Assembly (NCBI RefSeq): GCF_036227485.1
Contig: NZ_CP109479.1
Coordinates: 992,001-1,056,000 of the forward strand
Reading direction: 5' to 3'
Length of the DNA: 64,000 bases
Source of the DNA: Streptomyces sp. NBC_01451
Lineage (GTDB): Bacteria > Actinomycetota > Actinomycetes > Streptomycetales > Streptomycetaceae
This document shows positions 19,182-26,533 of this stretch, piece by piece. Below the pieces are notes generated by a model that saw only the letters and a list, made by a program, of their open reading frames with translations, ran no database searches and was not told the origin of the DNA. Every line of letters begins with the position of its first letter. Position 1 is the first letter of the stretch. The position numbers and the translations under genes are program-made.

Positions 19182-19670
19182 TCAGATCCGGCTCTCGGAC
19201 CGGCGGCGCATCCAGAACACACCGCCGCCGACGAGCGCGGCGGCCACCAGCCCGCCCCCGATCGCCATGTCGGTCGGGGTGGCCCCGGTGGAACTGCTGC
19301 CGCCGAGACCGCCCCTGACACCGCCGATCACCGTGAACACGCTGGTGAAGGACCTGGTGTGGTTCTCACAGTTGGTGGTGACGCTGTACGAACCCGCCGT
19401 GGCGTTCGAGTTGACGGTCACCGTCGCCGTCGCCGTGCTGCCGCCCATCGACTTGAACTTGGTCGTCGGGAAGGCGTTGGAACTGACGGTGCTGCCGCTC
19501 ACCGTGCAGGCCGAGCCGTTGGCCGTGAGCACCAGCTGTCCGCCCGGCGCGATGACGCTGGGGGCGGCGGTGACGCTGGACGGCTGGTCCCAGGCCGAGG
19601 CCGCCGGGGCGGCGAGCCCCACCGCGGCAGCCGTGGCGGCAGACACCACCAGGGCACGAGTAGTACGCAT
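19182..19670 (-). CDS. Secreted Ig-like protein with C-terminal anchor (paralogue B)
   Basis: 162 residues from ATG 19668-19670 with GGAGG upstream. A signal peptide (RALVVSAATAAAVGLAAPAASA) precedes an Ig-like beta domain with PSVIAPGGQLVLTANGSACT and YSVTTNCENHTRSF, again with two Cys. A Gly/Ser/Thr linker (GGLGGSSSTGATPT) leads to one helix (MAIGGGLVAAALVGGGVFWM) and the tail RRRSESRI. It is convergent with, and similar in plan to, the gene at 18562, so the two probably arose by duplication. Cell-surface location is well supported; function is unknown. Confidence 0.7.
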   Translation of the reverse strand: MRTTRALVVSAATAAAVGLAAPAASAWDQPSSVTAAPSVIAPGGQLVLTANGSACTVSGSTVSSNAFPTTKFKSMGGSTATATVTVNSNATAGSYSVTTNCENHTRSFTSVFTVIGGVRGGLGGSSSTGATPTDMAIGGGLVAAALVGGGVFWMRRRSESRI

Positions 19671-20001
19671 GTGAACCTCCGCGGAAGGCGCCCCGGGACC
19701 CGTCCCCGGTCGATCGGCGAGAAAACGCCTCCCAGACGAACCCTCAGATGCCTTGCGCGCAGCCGCATTTCGGGAATGGTCCGTCCTGGTGAGAGGACAC
19801 GCCGACGGAAGACCGCACAATCAGATATTGCCGCAGGTCACGGACCGTCAGAAAAATACTTTCGGCGCCGACTCGGATGGCTCAGAAACGAAATGACCAC
19901 CACCCGTTCGCCGCTGCCCCGTCGCCGCTTTCACGCCGGGCACTTAGCGTTCTCGTATGCGCGATTGACCCGGCGACGGCCGGGTCGAGAGGGGATGACG
20001 A
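19671..20001. other. Divergent promoter region without a recognised element
   Basis: This 331-nt gap separates the start of paralogue B (minus strand) from the sortase start (plus strand). It is less GC-rich around 19800-19870 and must hold two divergent promoters. No gene, dyad or known operator was recognised. Confidence 0.5.
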
Positions 20002-20664
20002 ATGTCTGCGTCCGAGCTGGCGGAAGAAGAGGAGCGGCGGAAGAAGCGCGCTCCGTGGGGCGTGATAGCGCTTGTTCTGCTGACCGGCCTCGCTCTCATT
20101 CGGAACGGTTCCGGAGAGTTCGACGTGGGTCCGCCACAGCCCGCTTCGGCGGCGGCGGCGGACAGCCGCCTCCCGGGGGGCACGTTCTCCAGCGCCCCGG
20201 CCGCGCTGCCGTACTCCGTGGTCGACCGGGTGCGGATCCCGGCGATCCAGGTGGACGCGCCGGTGCTGCCGGTGGGCCTGGACGCGGCCGGGTGGGTGGA
20301 CGCCCCGCCGCCGGAGGACCCGAACCTGGCCGGCTGGTTCACCGGTGCCGTGTCGCCCGGCGAGAAGGGCACCGCGGTGATCGTCGGCCACGTCGACAAC
20401 AAACAGGGCCCCGCCGTGTTCTACGGACTCGGGGCCCTCAAGAAGGGATATCGCGTCGAGGTCGGGCGCCAGGACGGAAAGACCGCCGTTTTCGAGATCT
20501 ACGGCATCGAGGTCTTCGCGAAGGACAACTTTCCCGGAGACCGCGTCTACGGCAGCAGGAACACTCCCGAATTGCGGGTCATCACCTGCGGGGGCGGTTT
20601 CTCCAAGCAGAACGGCTACAACGGAAACGTGGTGGTGTTCGCCCGCCTGATCGAGGTTCGCTGA
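20002..20664 (+). CDS. Class F sortase
   Basis: 220 residues. A charged N-terminus (EEEERRKKR) precedes one signal-anchor helix (VIALVLLTGLALI, residues 21-33). The sortase domain starts near residue 70. The catalytic residues are visible: H130 in VIVGHVDN, C196 in VITCGGGF and R215 in NVVVFARL. It is a membrane-bound transpeptidase facing outward that would attach proteins to the wall. It is short and lacks the longer loops of class E housekeeping sortases, which fits class F. Three anchored surface proteins lie within 4 kb, but none shows a standard LPXTG or LAXTG signal. Confidence 0.85.
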   Translation: MSASELAEEEERRKKRAPWGVIALVLLTGLALIRNGSGEFDVGPPQPASAAAADSRLPGGTFSSAPAALPYSVVDRVRIPAIQVDAPVLPVGLDAAGWVDAPPPEDPNLAGWFTGAVSPGEKGTAVIVGHVDNKQGPAVFYGLGALKKGYRVEVGRQDGKTAVFEIYGIEVFAKDNFPGDRVYGSRNTPELRVITCGGGFSKQNGYNGNVVVFARLIEVR

Positions 20665-20709
20665 ACGTTCCCCGACCGGGCGGGCGAAAGCCCGTGGCAG
20701 ACGATTCGG

Positions 20710-21555
20710 TTACGTGTAATGCCGGGTCGGCACGGTGATGCGGTAGCCGGAGTCCAGCAGTTCCGGCAGATACTCGCGCAGTGCCCGCACACTCTGCGAG
20801 CGGTCGCCGCCCGCGTCGTGGGAGAGCACCACGACACCCGGGGCGGCGCCGCGCTCGACCCGGTCGGCGATGGTGCGGACACCGGGGGTCATCCAGTCGA
20901 GGGTGTCGACGGTCCAGGCGAGGGGCTCCATGCCGAGGTCGGCGCCGAGCTGGAAGGCGGCACGGTTCCAGGCGCCGTAGGGAGCGCGGAACCAGACGGG
21001 CGGCTCGCCGCAGGCGTCCTCGACGACCTCGCTGGTGCGTTCCATCTGGGAGCGGATCTCGGAGCGCGTGAGGCGGGTGAGCAGCGGGTGGGACCAGGTG
21101 TGGTTGCCGACGACGTGTCCGTCCTCGGTCATCTCGGCGAGCAGGTCCTTGTTGTCGACCGCCATCTCCCCGCACACGAAGAACATCGCGCGGACGTCGT
21201 GCTCGCGCAGGGTCCGCAGGATGTCGGGGGTGTAGCGGGGGTCCGGGCCGTCGTCGAAGGTCAGCACCATGGTGCGGCCCCGTCCGGACACGCGCAGCAG
21301 CGGCTCCCGGCGGACCAGGGTGCGACCGTGGGCAGCCGCGCGCGGCGGGCCGTAGCCGGTGAGGGGTTCGAGGCGGTACGCGGAGGGCTTGAGCGCGCGG
21401 TGCGCCGGAGGGCCCGCGGCGGGGGCGGCGGGCCGGGCGGCCGGGGTCGTGTCCTGGCCGGCGGTGAGCAGCGCGGCCGTACCGGCCGCTCCCACGGCGG
21501 CGGCTCCGCCGATCATCAACGCCCGGCGCCGTGTGAGCAACTGATCCTTCGTCAT
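20710..21555 (-). CDS. Tat-exported polysaccharide deacetylase (NodB domain)
   Basis: 281 residues. The N-terminus has a twin-arginine signal (LLTRRRALMIGGAAAVGAAG). The NodB/CE4 domain runs from about residue 90 with motif 1 TFDDGPD, motif 2 HTWSH (metal ligands), motif 3 RAPYG, motif 4 WTVDTLDW and the C-terminal LSHDAGG. It would remove N- or O-acetyl groups from peptidoglycan or another polymer outside the membrane. It converges on the sortase gene with a 45-nt gap that contains a short CGGGC-GAAA-GCCCG hairpin. Confidence 0.9.
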   Translation of the reverse strand: MTKDQLLTRRRALMIGGAAAVGAAGTAALLTAGQDTTPAARPAAPAAGPPAHRALKPSAYRLEPLTGYGPPRAAAHGRTLVRREPLLRVSGRGRTMVLTFDDGPDPRYTPDILRTLREHDVRAMFFVCGEMAVDNKDLLAEMTEDGHVVGNHTWSHPLLTRLTRSEIRSQMERTSEVVEDACGEPPVWFRAPYGAWNRAAFQLGADLGMEPLAWTVDTLDWMTPGVRTIADRVERGAAPGVVVLSHDAGGDRSQSVRALREYLPELLDSGYRITVPTRHYT

Positions 21556-21746
21556 GACTCATCAGTCGCCCCGTCCGGTCCGGACGCCCCGCATCGACAC
21601 CGGTGCGGCGGCAGGAAAGCACCCGTTGGGACCAGTACGCGCCCATGCCTCCCAGTGGCCGGCGGCGGCTGGTTCCCGGCGCCCGGGTGCTGGTCACGCC
21701 CGCCCCGCGTGCCGTGCGGACCTCCTGCTCCCGATAGCCTCGGAGT

Positions 21747-22223
21747 GTGACGGAACACCAGCACTCACCCCGGGACGAGCATCGGTTCGAGCGGGGCACG
21801 GACGGTCCGAGGGTCATCGTGGTCGGCGTCGACGGCTCCGACTCCTCGCTCCGTGCCGCCGCCTACGCCGCAGGGCTGGCCCGGCGCCAGCACGCGCTGC
21901 TCGCCCTGGTGTACGTACAGCCGGTGCTGACGGCGGGCGCCGCGTTCGGGGCGCCCGTGGCGGAGGCGACGGACGGCATCGCGAAGGACCTCATCGCGCA
22001 GATCCGGGAGTCGGCCGAGCAGGTCAAGGGGATATTCGATGTCCGCTGGGAGTTCCACACCCTCCGCGGGGACCCGTACACGGGCCTGGTGAAGGCCGCC
22101 GACGACCTCAAGGCGGACGCGGTGGTCGTCGGCACGTCCGAGCAGGCGGGCCACCGGATCATCGGTTCGGTCGCGGTCCGGCTGGTGAAGGCGGGCCGCT
22201 GGCCGGTCACGGTCGTGCCGTAG
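21747..22223 (+). CDS. Universal stress protein, UspA family
   Basis: 158 residues from GTG 21747 with GGAG upstream. The Usp fold is shown by VIVVGVDGSDSSLRAAAYAA near residue 20, LLALVYVQPVL, and the C-terminal ADAVVVGTSEQAGHRIIGSVAVRLVKAG, which approximates the ATP-binding pattern G-2X-G-9X-G-S. It ends VTVVP as many Usp proteins do. It is a single domain and stands alone. A role in stress or dormancy is inferred from the family. Confidence 0.88.
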   Translation: MTEHQHSPRDEHRFERGTDGPRVIVVGVDGSDSSLRAAAYAAGLARRQHALLALVYVQPVLTAGAAFGAPVAEATDGIAKDLIAQIRESAEQVKGIFDVRWEFHTLRGDPYTGLVKAADDLKADAVVVGTSEQAGHRIIGSVAVRLVKAGRWPVTVVP

Positions 22224-22229
22224 CGGCTC

Positions 22230-23402
22230 CTACCGGCCCATCGTCAGGCCGTCCTGGCCCGCGCCCCGGCTCAGGACCACATCCCGGATCCGGTCGCGCA
22301 CGGCAACCGGCAGGCTGTTCCGCCGGGGGTCCGCGGGTCCCGCCCCGGGCGAACGCAGCACCACCCGGCCCGCGTCCACGTCGTACCCCTGGGGCACGAA
22401 CTCGGCGCGGGTCACCTCCCAGCGGTCGCCCTCACGGGCCGGCGGGGCGAAGGTGAAGCGGCCGAGGGTGCCCTGGTTGCCGCGCGGGTCGCTCAGGCCC
22501 TCGTGGTTGGTCATCGTGCCCGCGATCTGGTCGCCCATGCCGTAGATCACCCAGGTGCCGTTGACCTTCTCGTAGGCCTGCGGGACGTGGGCGTGGGTGC
22601 CGAGGATCAGATCGACGTCGGGACGGCCGTCGTCGGCGCGGGAGGCGGTGAGCCGGTCGGCCAGGCCGAGTTGGGTCTCGTCGGGCTCGTCCTGCCATTC
22701 GGTGCCCCAGTGCAGGGACACGGCCACGACGTCGGCGCCGGCCCGGCGGGCGGCCCGGGCGTCGGCGACGATCCGGTTCTCGTCGATGAGGTCGACCGCC
22801 CAGGGCTGCCCGGCGGGCATCGGGTAGCCGTTGGTGTCATAGGTGTAGGAGAGGTGGGCGACCTGGGCGCCGCCCGCGCGCAGCAGCGTGACCGCGCCCG
22901 CCTCGTCCGCCGTGCGCGCCGATCCCGCGTGCCGTACGCCGGCCCGGTCGAGGGCGTCCAGGGTGCGGTGGATGCCGCCCGCGCCGTCGTCCAGGGTGTG
23001 GTTGGAGGCGGTGGAGCAGCCGTCGTAGCCGGTGTCCGCGAGGGCCTGGGCGATCTGGGGCGGGGACTTGAAGGCCGGGTAGCCGCTGTAGTCGCCGTCG
23101 GCCCCGTACACGGTCTCCATGTGGCAGAGCGCGAGGTCGGCGCGGGAGACGACCGGGGCGACGCCGGCCAGCATCGGGCGGAAGTCGTGGCCGGTGCCGC
23201 CCGCGTCGGCGTTCGCGCGGGCGATGACCGAGTCGTGCGGCAGGACGTCGCCGGACGCGACGAGCGTGAAGCCGCGGGCGGGCGGGGGCGCCGCGGGGCG
23301 TCCGGTCGCGCCCGGTGGCTGTCCGCCCTGGCAGGCGGCGGTGGCCGCGACGAGCAGGGCCGCCGCCAGTCCCCTGGTCGCCGGTCGGCTGCGCATGATC
23401 AT
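22230..23402 (-). CDS. CapA-family lipoprotein (PGA_cap metallophosphatase-like)
   Basis: 390 residues from the ATG at 23400-23402 with GGTGAG upstream. A lipobox signal ends in VAATAAC. The PGA_cap domain has ASGDVLPHDSV, the HMETVYG and GCSTASNHTLDDGAGG metal-site motifs, VAVSLHWGTEW and LILGTHAHVPQAYEKVNG. These resemble poly-gamma-glutamate capsule protein CapA/PgsA and calcineurin-like phosphoesterases. No other capsule gene is nearby, so its substrate is unknown. It ends 6 nt from the convergent usp gene. Confidence 0.85.
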   Translation of the reverse strand: MIMRSRPATRGLAAALLVAATAACQGGQPPGATGRPAAPPPARGFTLVASGDVLPHDSVIARANADAGGTGHDFRPMLAGVAPVVSRADLALCHMETVYGADGDYSGYPAFKSPPQIAQALADTGYDGCSTASNHTLDDGAGGIHRTLDALDRAGVRHAGSARTADEAGAVTLLRAGGAQVAHLSYTYDTNGYPMPAGQPWAVDLIDENRIVADARAARRAGADVVAVSLHWGTEWQDEPDETQLGLADRLTASRADDGRPDVDLILGTHAHVPQAYEKVNGTWVIYGMGDQIAGTMTNHEGLSDPRGNQGTLGRFTFAPPAREGDRWEVTRAEFVPQGYDVDAGRVVLRSPGAGPADPRRNSLPVAVRDRIRDVVLSRGAGQDGLTMGR

Positions 23403-23601
23403 CGACTCACCCCGTTGCGGTCGTATCCACATGTTCATCTGTACGAATCCGCACACCGACTCAAACGGGGAAGCGGCCGTTCAGACGAGGAACCCGCCGT
23501 TCGGACCGTTCGTCGCACCGTTCGTCGACGGGTCCGACCGTCCGCCGCACACTCCGGTCCACGGTCTGTCCCGAATCGGGACCCTGCGATGCCATACGGC
23601 C

Positions 23602-24150
23602 ATGACGGCCGGAACCACCATCACCCACGGGACGACGACCGCCGAGCACGAGCTGGCCGCGCTTCAGCGCGAGCACGGCCGACCGCTCTTCGCCCTGCTG
23701 CTGCGCCTGTGCGACGGCGACCGGCAGCGCGCCGAGGATCTGGCGCAGGAGACCCTCGTACGCGCCTGGCAGCACCCCGAGGCGCTGCGCGCCGACGACT
23801 TCGACTCCGTACGGCCGTGGCTGCTGACCGTCGGACGGCGGCTCGCCATCGACGCGCGCCGGGCCCGTCAGGCGCGGCCCGCCGAGGTCGGGGACGCGGT
23901 CCTGGAGAACGCGCGGGTGTGCGCCGATCACGCGGAACGGTCCGCGGCGACACTCGATGTGCGGGAGGCTGTGAAGACACTCACTCCCGAGCACCGTGAA
24001 GTCCTGGTGCTGGTGTATTTCCAGGGGGCGAGTGTGGCGGAGGCCGCCGCGGCACTGGGTATCCCGCCCGGTACGGTGAAATCTCGCGCGTACTACGCGC
24101 TGCGCGCCCTGCGCCGGGTCCTTCCGGGTTATGCGGCCGACCTGCGGTGA
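23602..24150 (+). CDS. ECF RNA polymerase sigma factor
   Basis: 182 residues from ATG 23602. Region 2 covers about residues 20-95 (LFALLLRLCDGDRQRAEDLAQETLVRAWQHPE, PWLLTVGRRLAIDARRARQ). Region 4 covers about 118-175 (LTPEHREVLVLVYFQGASVAEAAAALGIPPGTVKSRAYYALRALR), an intact helix-turn-helix. An anti-sigma-like gene follows at 24953, with one unknown gene between, so it is probably held inactive until a signal arrives. Target promoters are unknown. A 12-bp tandem repeat lies 75-97 nt upstream. Confidence 0.92.
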   Translation: MTAGTTITHGTTTAEHELAALQREHGRPLFALLLRLCDGDRQRAEDLAQETLVRAWQHPEALRADDFDSVRPWLLTVGRRLAIDARRARQARPAEVGDAVLENARVCADHAERSAATLDVREAVKTLTPEHREVLVLVYFQGASVAEAAAALGIPPGTVKSRAYYALRALRRVLPGYAADLR

Positions 24151-24297
24151 AACCAATGGTCGGGTCAAACCTCGGTAAAGTGCCTTGCTGAGGACCATGG
24201 TTGGGCAATCAGCTGTCTTCATCGGTGTCCGAACCGGGCGAAATCCCGGAGGCCCGGGCTCGGGCGACGCGCACGCACCGGAGGAAGGCAGGAAGGG

Positions 24298-24813
24298 ATG
24301 CTGCACAGAGGTCAAGAGAGCACGGACGGCACCGGCGGGGGCGAACTCACCGTCCCCATGGCCTGGTTGTACGCCGAGTACATCGCCGACGAACTGCTGC
24401 GGACGGGCGACCTGATGCCGCCCACGTCCTTCGAGTTCCGCGCGGGCCGGGACGCGCTGGCCCTCACCATCTTCCTGTCCGACACCAGCGGCGAACTCTC
24501 GGGCATCCGCGTCATCACCCAACTGGAGAAGTGGCTTTCGCTGACGGCGTACGACCAGCCCTGGCAGGACTGGGTCCGGACACGTATTTCAAGGTTGGCG
24601 GCCGACGCACTCGAATCGAGGGCGCCGGCGCCGGACTTGGACCTGGCCGCCGCCGCCTGGCGCTGGCTGGAGGAGACCGAGCTGCTCGCCCCGGACCTGG
24701 ACGCCGTACCGGGTGGCGGGCCCGTGCCCGGTGAGGACGACGGACCGAAGGTGTGGACCCCGGCCTGGCGGCTGGGACTGCCTCTCGGGCATCTGGCGAT
24801 CCATCTTTTTTAG
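24298..24813 (+). CDS. Unknown actinobacterial protein between sigma and anti-sigma genes
   Basis: 171 residues from ATG 24298 with GGAAGG upstream. It is acidic and soluble, with VPMAWLYAEYIADELLRTG, TSFEFRAGRDALALTIFLSD, a helical LDLAAAAWRWLEETELL and a final GLPLGHLAIHLF. No signal peptide, membrane segment, metal motif or known domain was recognised. Its position in the same orientation between the ECF sigma gene and the zinc-finger anti-sigma gene suggests a part in that regulatory unit. Co-transcription across the 147-nt and 139-nt gaps is not certain. Confidence 0.55.
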   Translation: MLHRGQESTDGTGGGELTVPMAWLYAEYIADELLRTGDLMPPTSFEFRAGRDALALTIFLSDTSGELSGIRVITQLEKWLSLTAYDQPWQDWVRTRISRLAADALESRAPAPDLDLAAAAWRWLEETELLAPDLDAVPGGGPVPGEDDGPKVWTPAWRLGLPLGHLAIHLF

Positions 24814-24952
24814 AATCCGACCAATCCGCGGTCCCCTCCGCTCCGAACACCTTTGGTCTCGATTCGGTATGGGGCTTGAGTGATTCCGCGGTCCGGTGCG
24901 TACCGGTGGTAGCAACACCACCCCACCCGTACCATCGGCACGAGGATTCGGC

Positions 24953-25606
24953 ATGAGGTCCCTGGAACGGCATCGCGACGTCGGCGCATACGCGCTCGGC
25001 GTGCTCGACGAGGCGGACGCTTTCCGCTTCGAGGACCACCTCATGGAGTGCCCCGAGTGCGCGGTCCATGTGACCGAATTCGGTCCCGCCACACGGCAGT
25101 TGCTGCTGTACCGGCGAGCCACGCCGCGCTCCGTGCACCCCATGGCCCAACCCGGCCCCCGGCTTCTGGACCGGCTGCTCGGCGAAGTCGCGAACCGGCA
25201 GCGGGCCGACCGTCGGCGCTGGCTGTACGCCGTGGCCGCCTCGGTGGTCTTCGCCGTGGCCGGGCCCGGCATCGCCATCATGGCGAGCGGCGACACGGAC
25301 CGGACGCAGCAGGTCACCGCGACCGACGAGCGGTCGGGCGTCTGGGCACAGGTCACCAGTGAGAACACGGTCTGGGGCAGCCAGATCGAACTGAAGGTCA
25401 AGGACGGCGCCGGCCCCCGCGCGTGCCATCTCGTCGCCGTCGCGGACGACGGCACGGAGGAGACGCTGACCAACTGGAACGTGCCCGAGCACGACGCCCG
25501 CGAGAGCACGATGATGGGCGCCTCGACCTTCCACCCGGACCAGATCGACAAGTACGAACTGCGCACCACCGACGGCCTGCACCTGGTCACGCTGGACGCC
25601 CCCTGA
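24953..25606 (+). CDS. Membrane anti-sigma factor with zinc-finger (ZAS-type) domain
   Basis: 217 residues from ATG 24953 with GAGGA upstream. The N-terminal domain has the H-x3-C-x2-C signature (H in DHLMECPEC near residue 30) and an upstream His in ERHRDVGAYALG, as in zinc-associated anti-sigma proteins. One membrane helix (WLYAVAASVVFAVAGPGIAIMA, about residues 87-108) is followed by a ~110-residue extracytoplasmic domain (ERSGVWAQVTSENTVWGSQIELKVK). This is an RskA-like layout that would sequester the ECF factor encoded at 23602. How release occurs is unknown. Confidence 0.85.
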   Translation: MRSLERHRDVGAYALGVLDEADAFRFEDHLMECPECAVHVTEFGPATRQLLLYRRATPRSVHPMAQPGPRLLDRLLGEVANRQRADRRRWLYAVAASVVFAVAGPGIAIMASGDTDRTQQVTATDERSGVWAQVTSENTVWGSQIELKVKDGAGPRACHLVAVADDGTEETLTNWNVPEHDARESTMMGASTFHPDQIDKYELRTTDGLHLVTLDAP

Positions 25607-25638
25607 CCCGAACCGGCCTTCAGGGGCCGCCCGTTCGG

Positions 25639-26502
25639 CTACTTCAGCAGGCGTGACATACGGCGGTCGGCGAGCGGTCTGCCGCCCGTCTGGCAGGTGG
25701 GGCAGTACTGGAGCGAGGAGTCGCTGAAGGAGACCTCGCGGACAGTGTCGCCGCAGACCGGGCAGGGTTCGCCGGTCCGGCCGTGCACCCTCAGGCCGCT
25801 CTTCTTCTCCGCCTTCAGGCGTCCGGCCGCGAGGCCCCGGGAGCGCTCGACCGCCTCGGTGAGCGTCGCGCGCAGTGCCTCGTACAGCCGCCGGTTCTCC
25901 TCCGGCGTGAGCGAGGCGGCGAGCTTGAACGGGGACATCCGCGCGGCGTGCAGGATCTCGTCGCTGTAGGCGTTGCCCACTCCCGCGATCAGGCTCTGGT
26001 CACGCAGCGCCCCCTTCAGCTGTCGCCGCTCCCCCGCCAGCAGACCGGCGAGGCGCGCCTCGTCGAAGTCGTCGGCGAGCGGGTCCGGACCGAGGCGGGC
26101 CACGCCGGGCACCTCCTGCGGATCGTGTACGACGTACACCGCGAGCCGCTTCTGGGTGCCGGCCTCGGTGAGGTCGAAACCCTCGCCCGTCTCCAGGGCG
26201 ACACGCAGCGCGAGCGGGCTCTTCCCGGGTCTCGGCGGACCGTCGGGGAGGCGGTCGCGCCAGTGCAGCCAGCCCGCGCGGGCCAGGTGGGTCACGAAGT
26301 GCAGGCCGCCGTCCGCCGCAAGGTCGAGGAACTTGCCGTGCCGGTGCACGGCGGTGACCTCGCGGCCCTCAAGAGCGGTGACGGGTGGGTCGTACGTCTT
26401 CAGGACGCTGATCGCGACGGGCAGCACGCGGACCATCTCGTGGCCCACGAGCCGGTCGGTCAGGAAGTCCCTGAGCGCTTCGACCTCGGGAAGTTCCGGC
26501 AT
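25639..26502 (-). CDS. Fpg/Nei-family DNA glycosylase/AP lyase
   Basis: 287 residues from ATG 26500-26502. It opens with MPELPEVEALRDFL, so after Met removal Pro is the catalytic N-terminus followed by Glu. The H2TH region is KGALRDQSLIAGVGNAYSDEILHAARMSP. The C-terminal zinc finger is CPVCGDTV ... YCPTCQ. It removes oxidised bases and cuts the abasic site in base-excision repair. The AEKKSGLRVHGRTGEPCPVC segment is more Nei2-like than the main MutM. It converges on the anti-sigma gene 32 nt away. Confidence 0.9.
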   Translation of the reverse strand: MPELPEVEALRDFLTDRLVGHEMVRVLPVAISVLKTYDPPVTALEGREVTAVHRHGKFLDLAADGGLHFVTHLARAGWLHWRDRLPDGPPRPGKSPLALRVALETGEGFDLTEAGTQKRLAVYVVHDPQEVPGVARLGPDPLADDFDEARLAGLLAGERRQLKGALRDQSLIAGVGNAYSDEILHAARMSPFKLAASLTPEENRRLYEALRATLTEAVERSRGLAAGRLKAEKKSGLRVHGRTGEPCPVCGDTVREVSFSDSSLQYCPTCQTGGRPLADRRMSRLLK

Positions 26503-26533
26503 ACGTCCAGAGTGCCACCGCGCGCCCCGGCGC

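Noticed and set aside
16764..19670. LPXTG or LAXTG sorting signals in the anchored proteins
   Set aside because: The segments before the C-terminal helices were read and contain no such motif.
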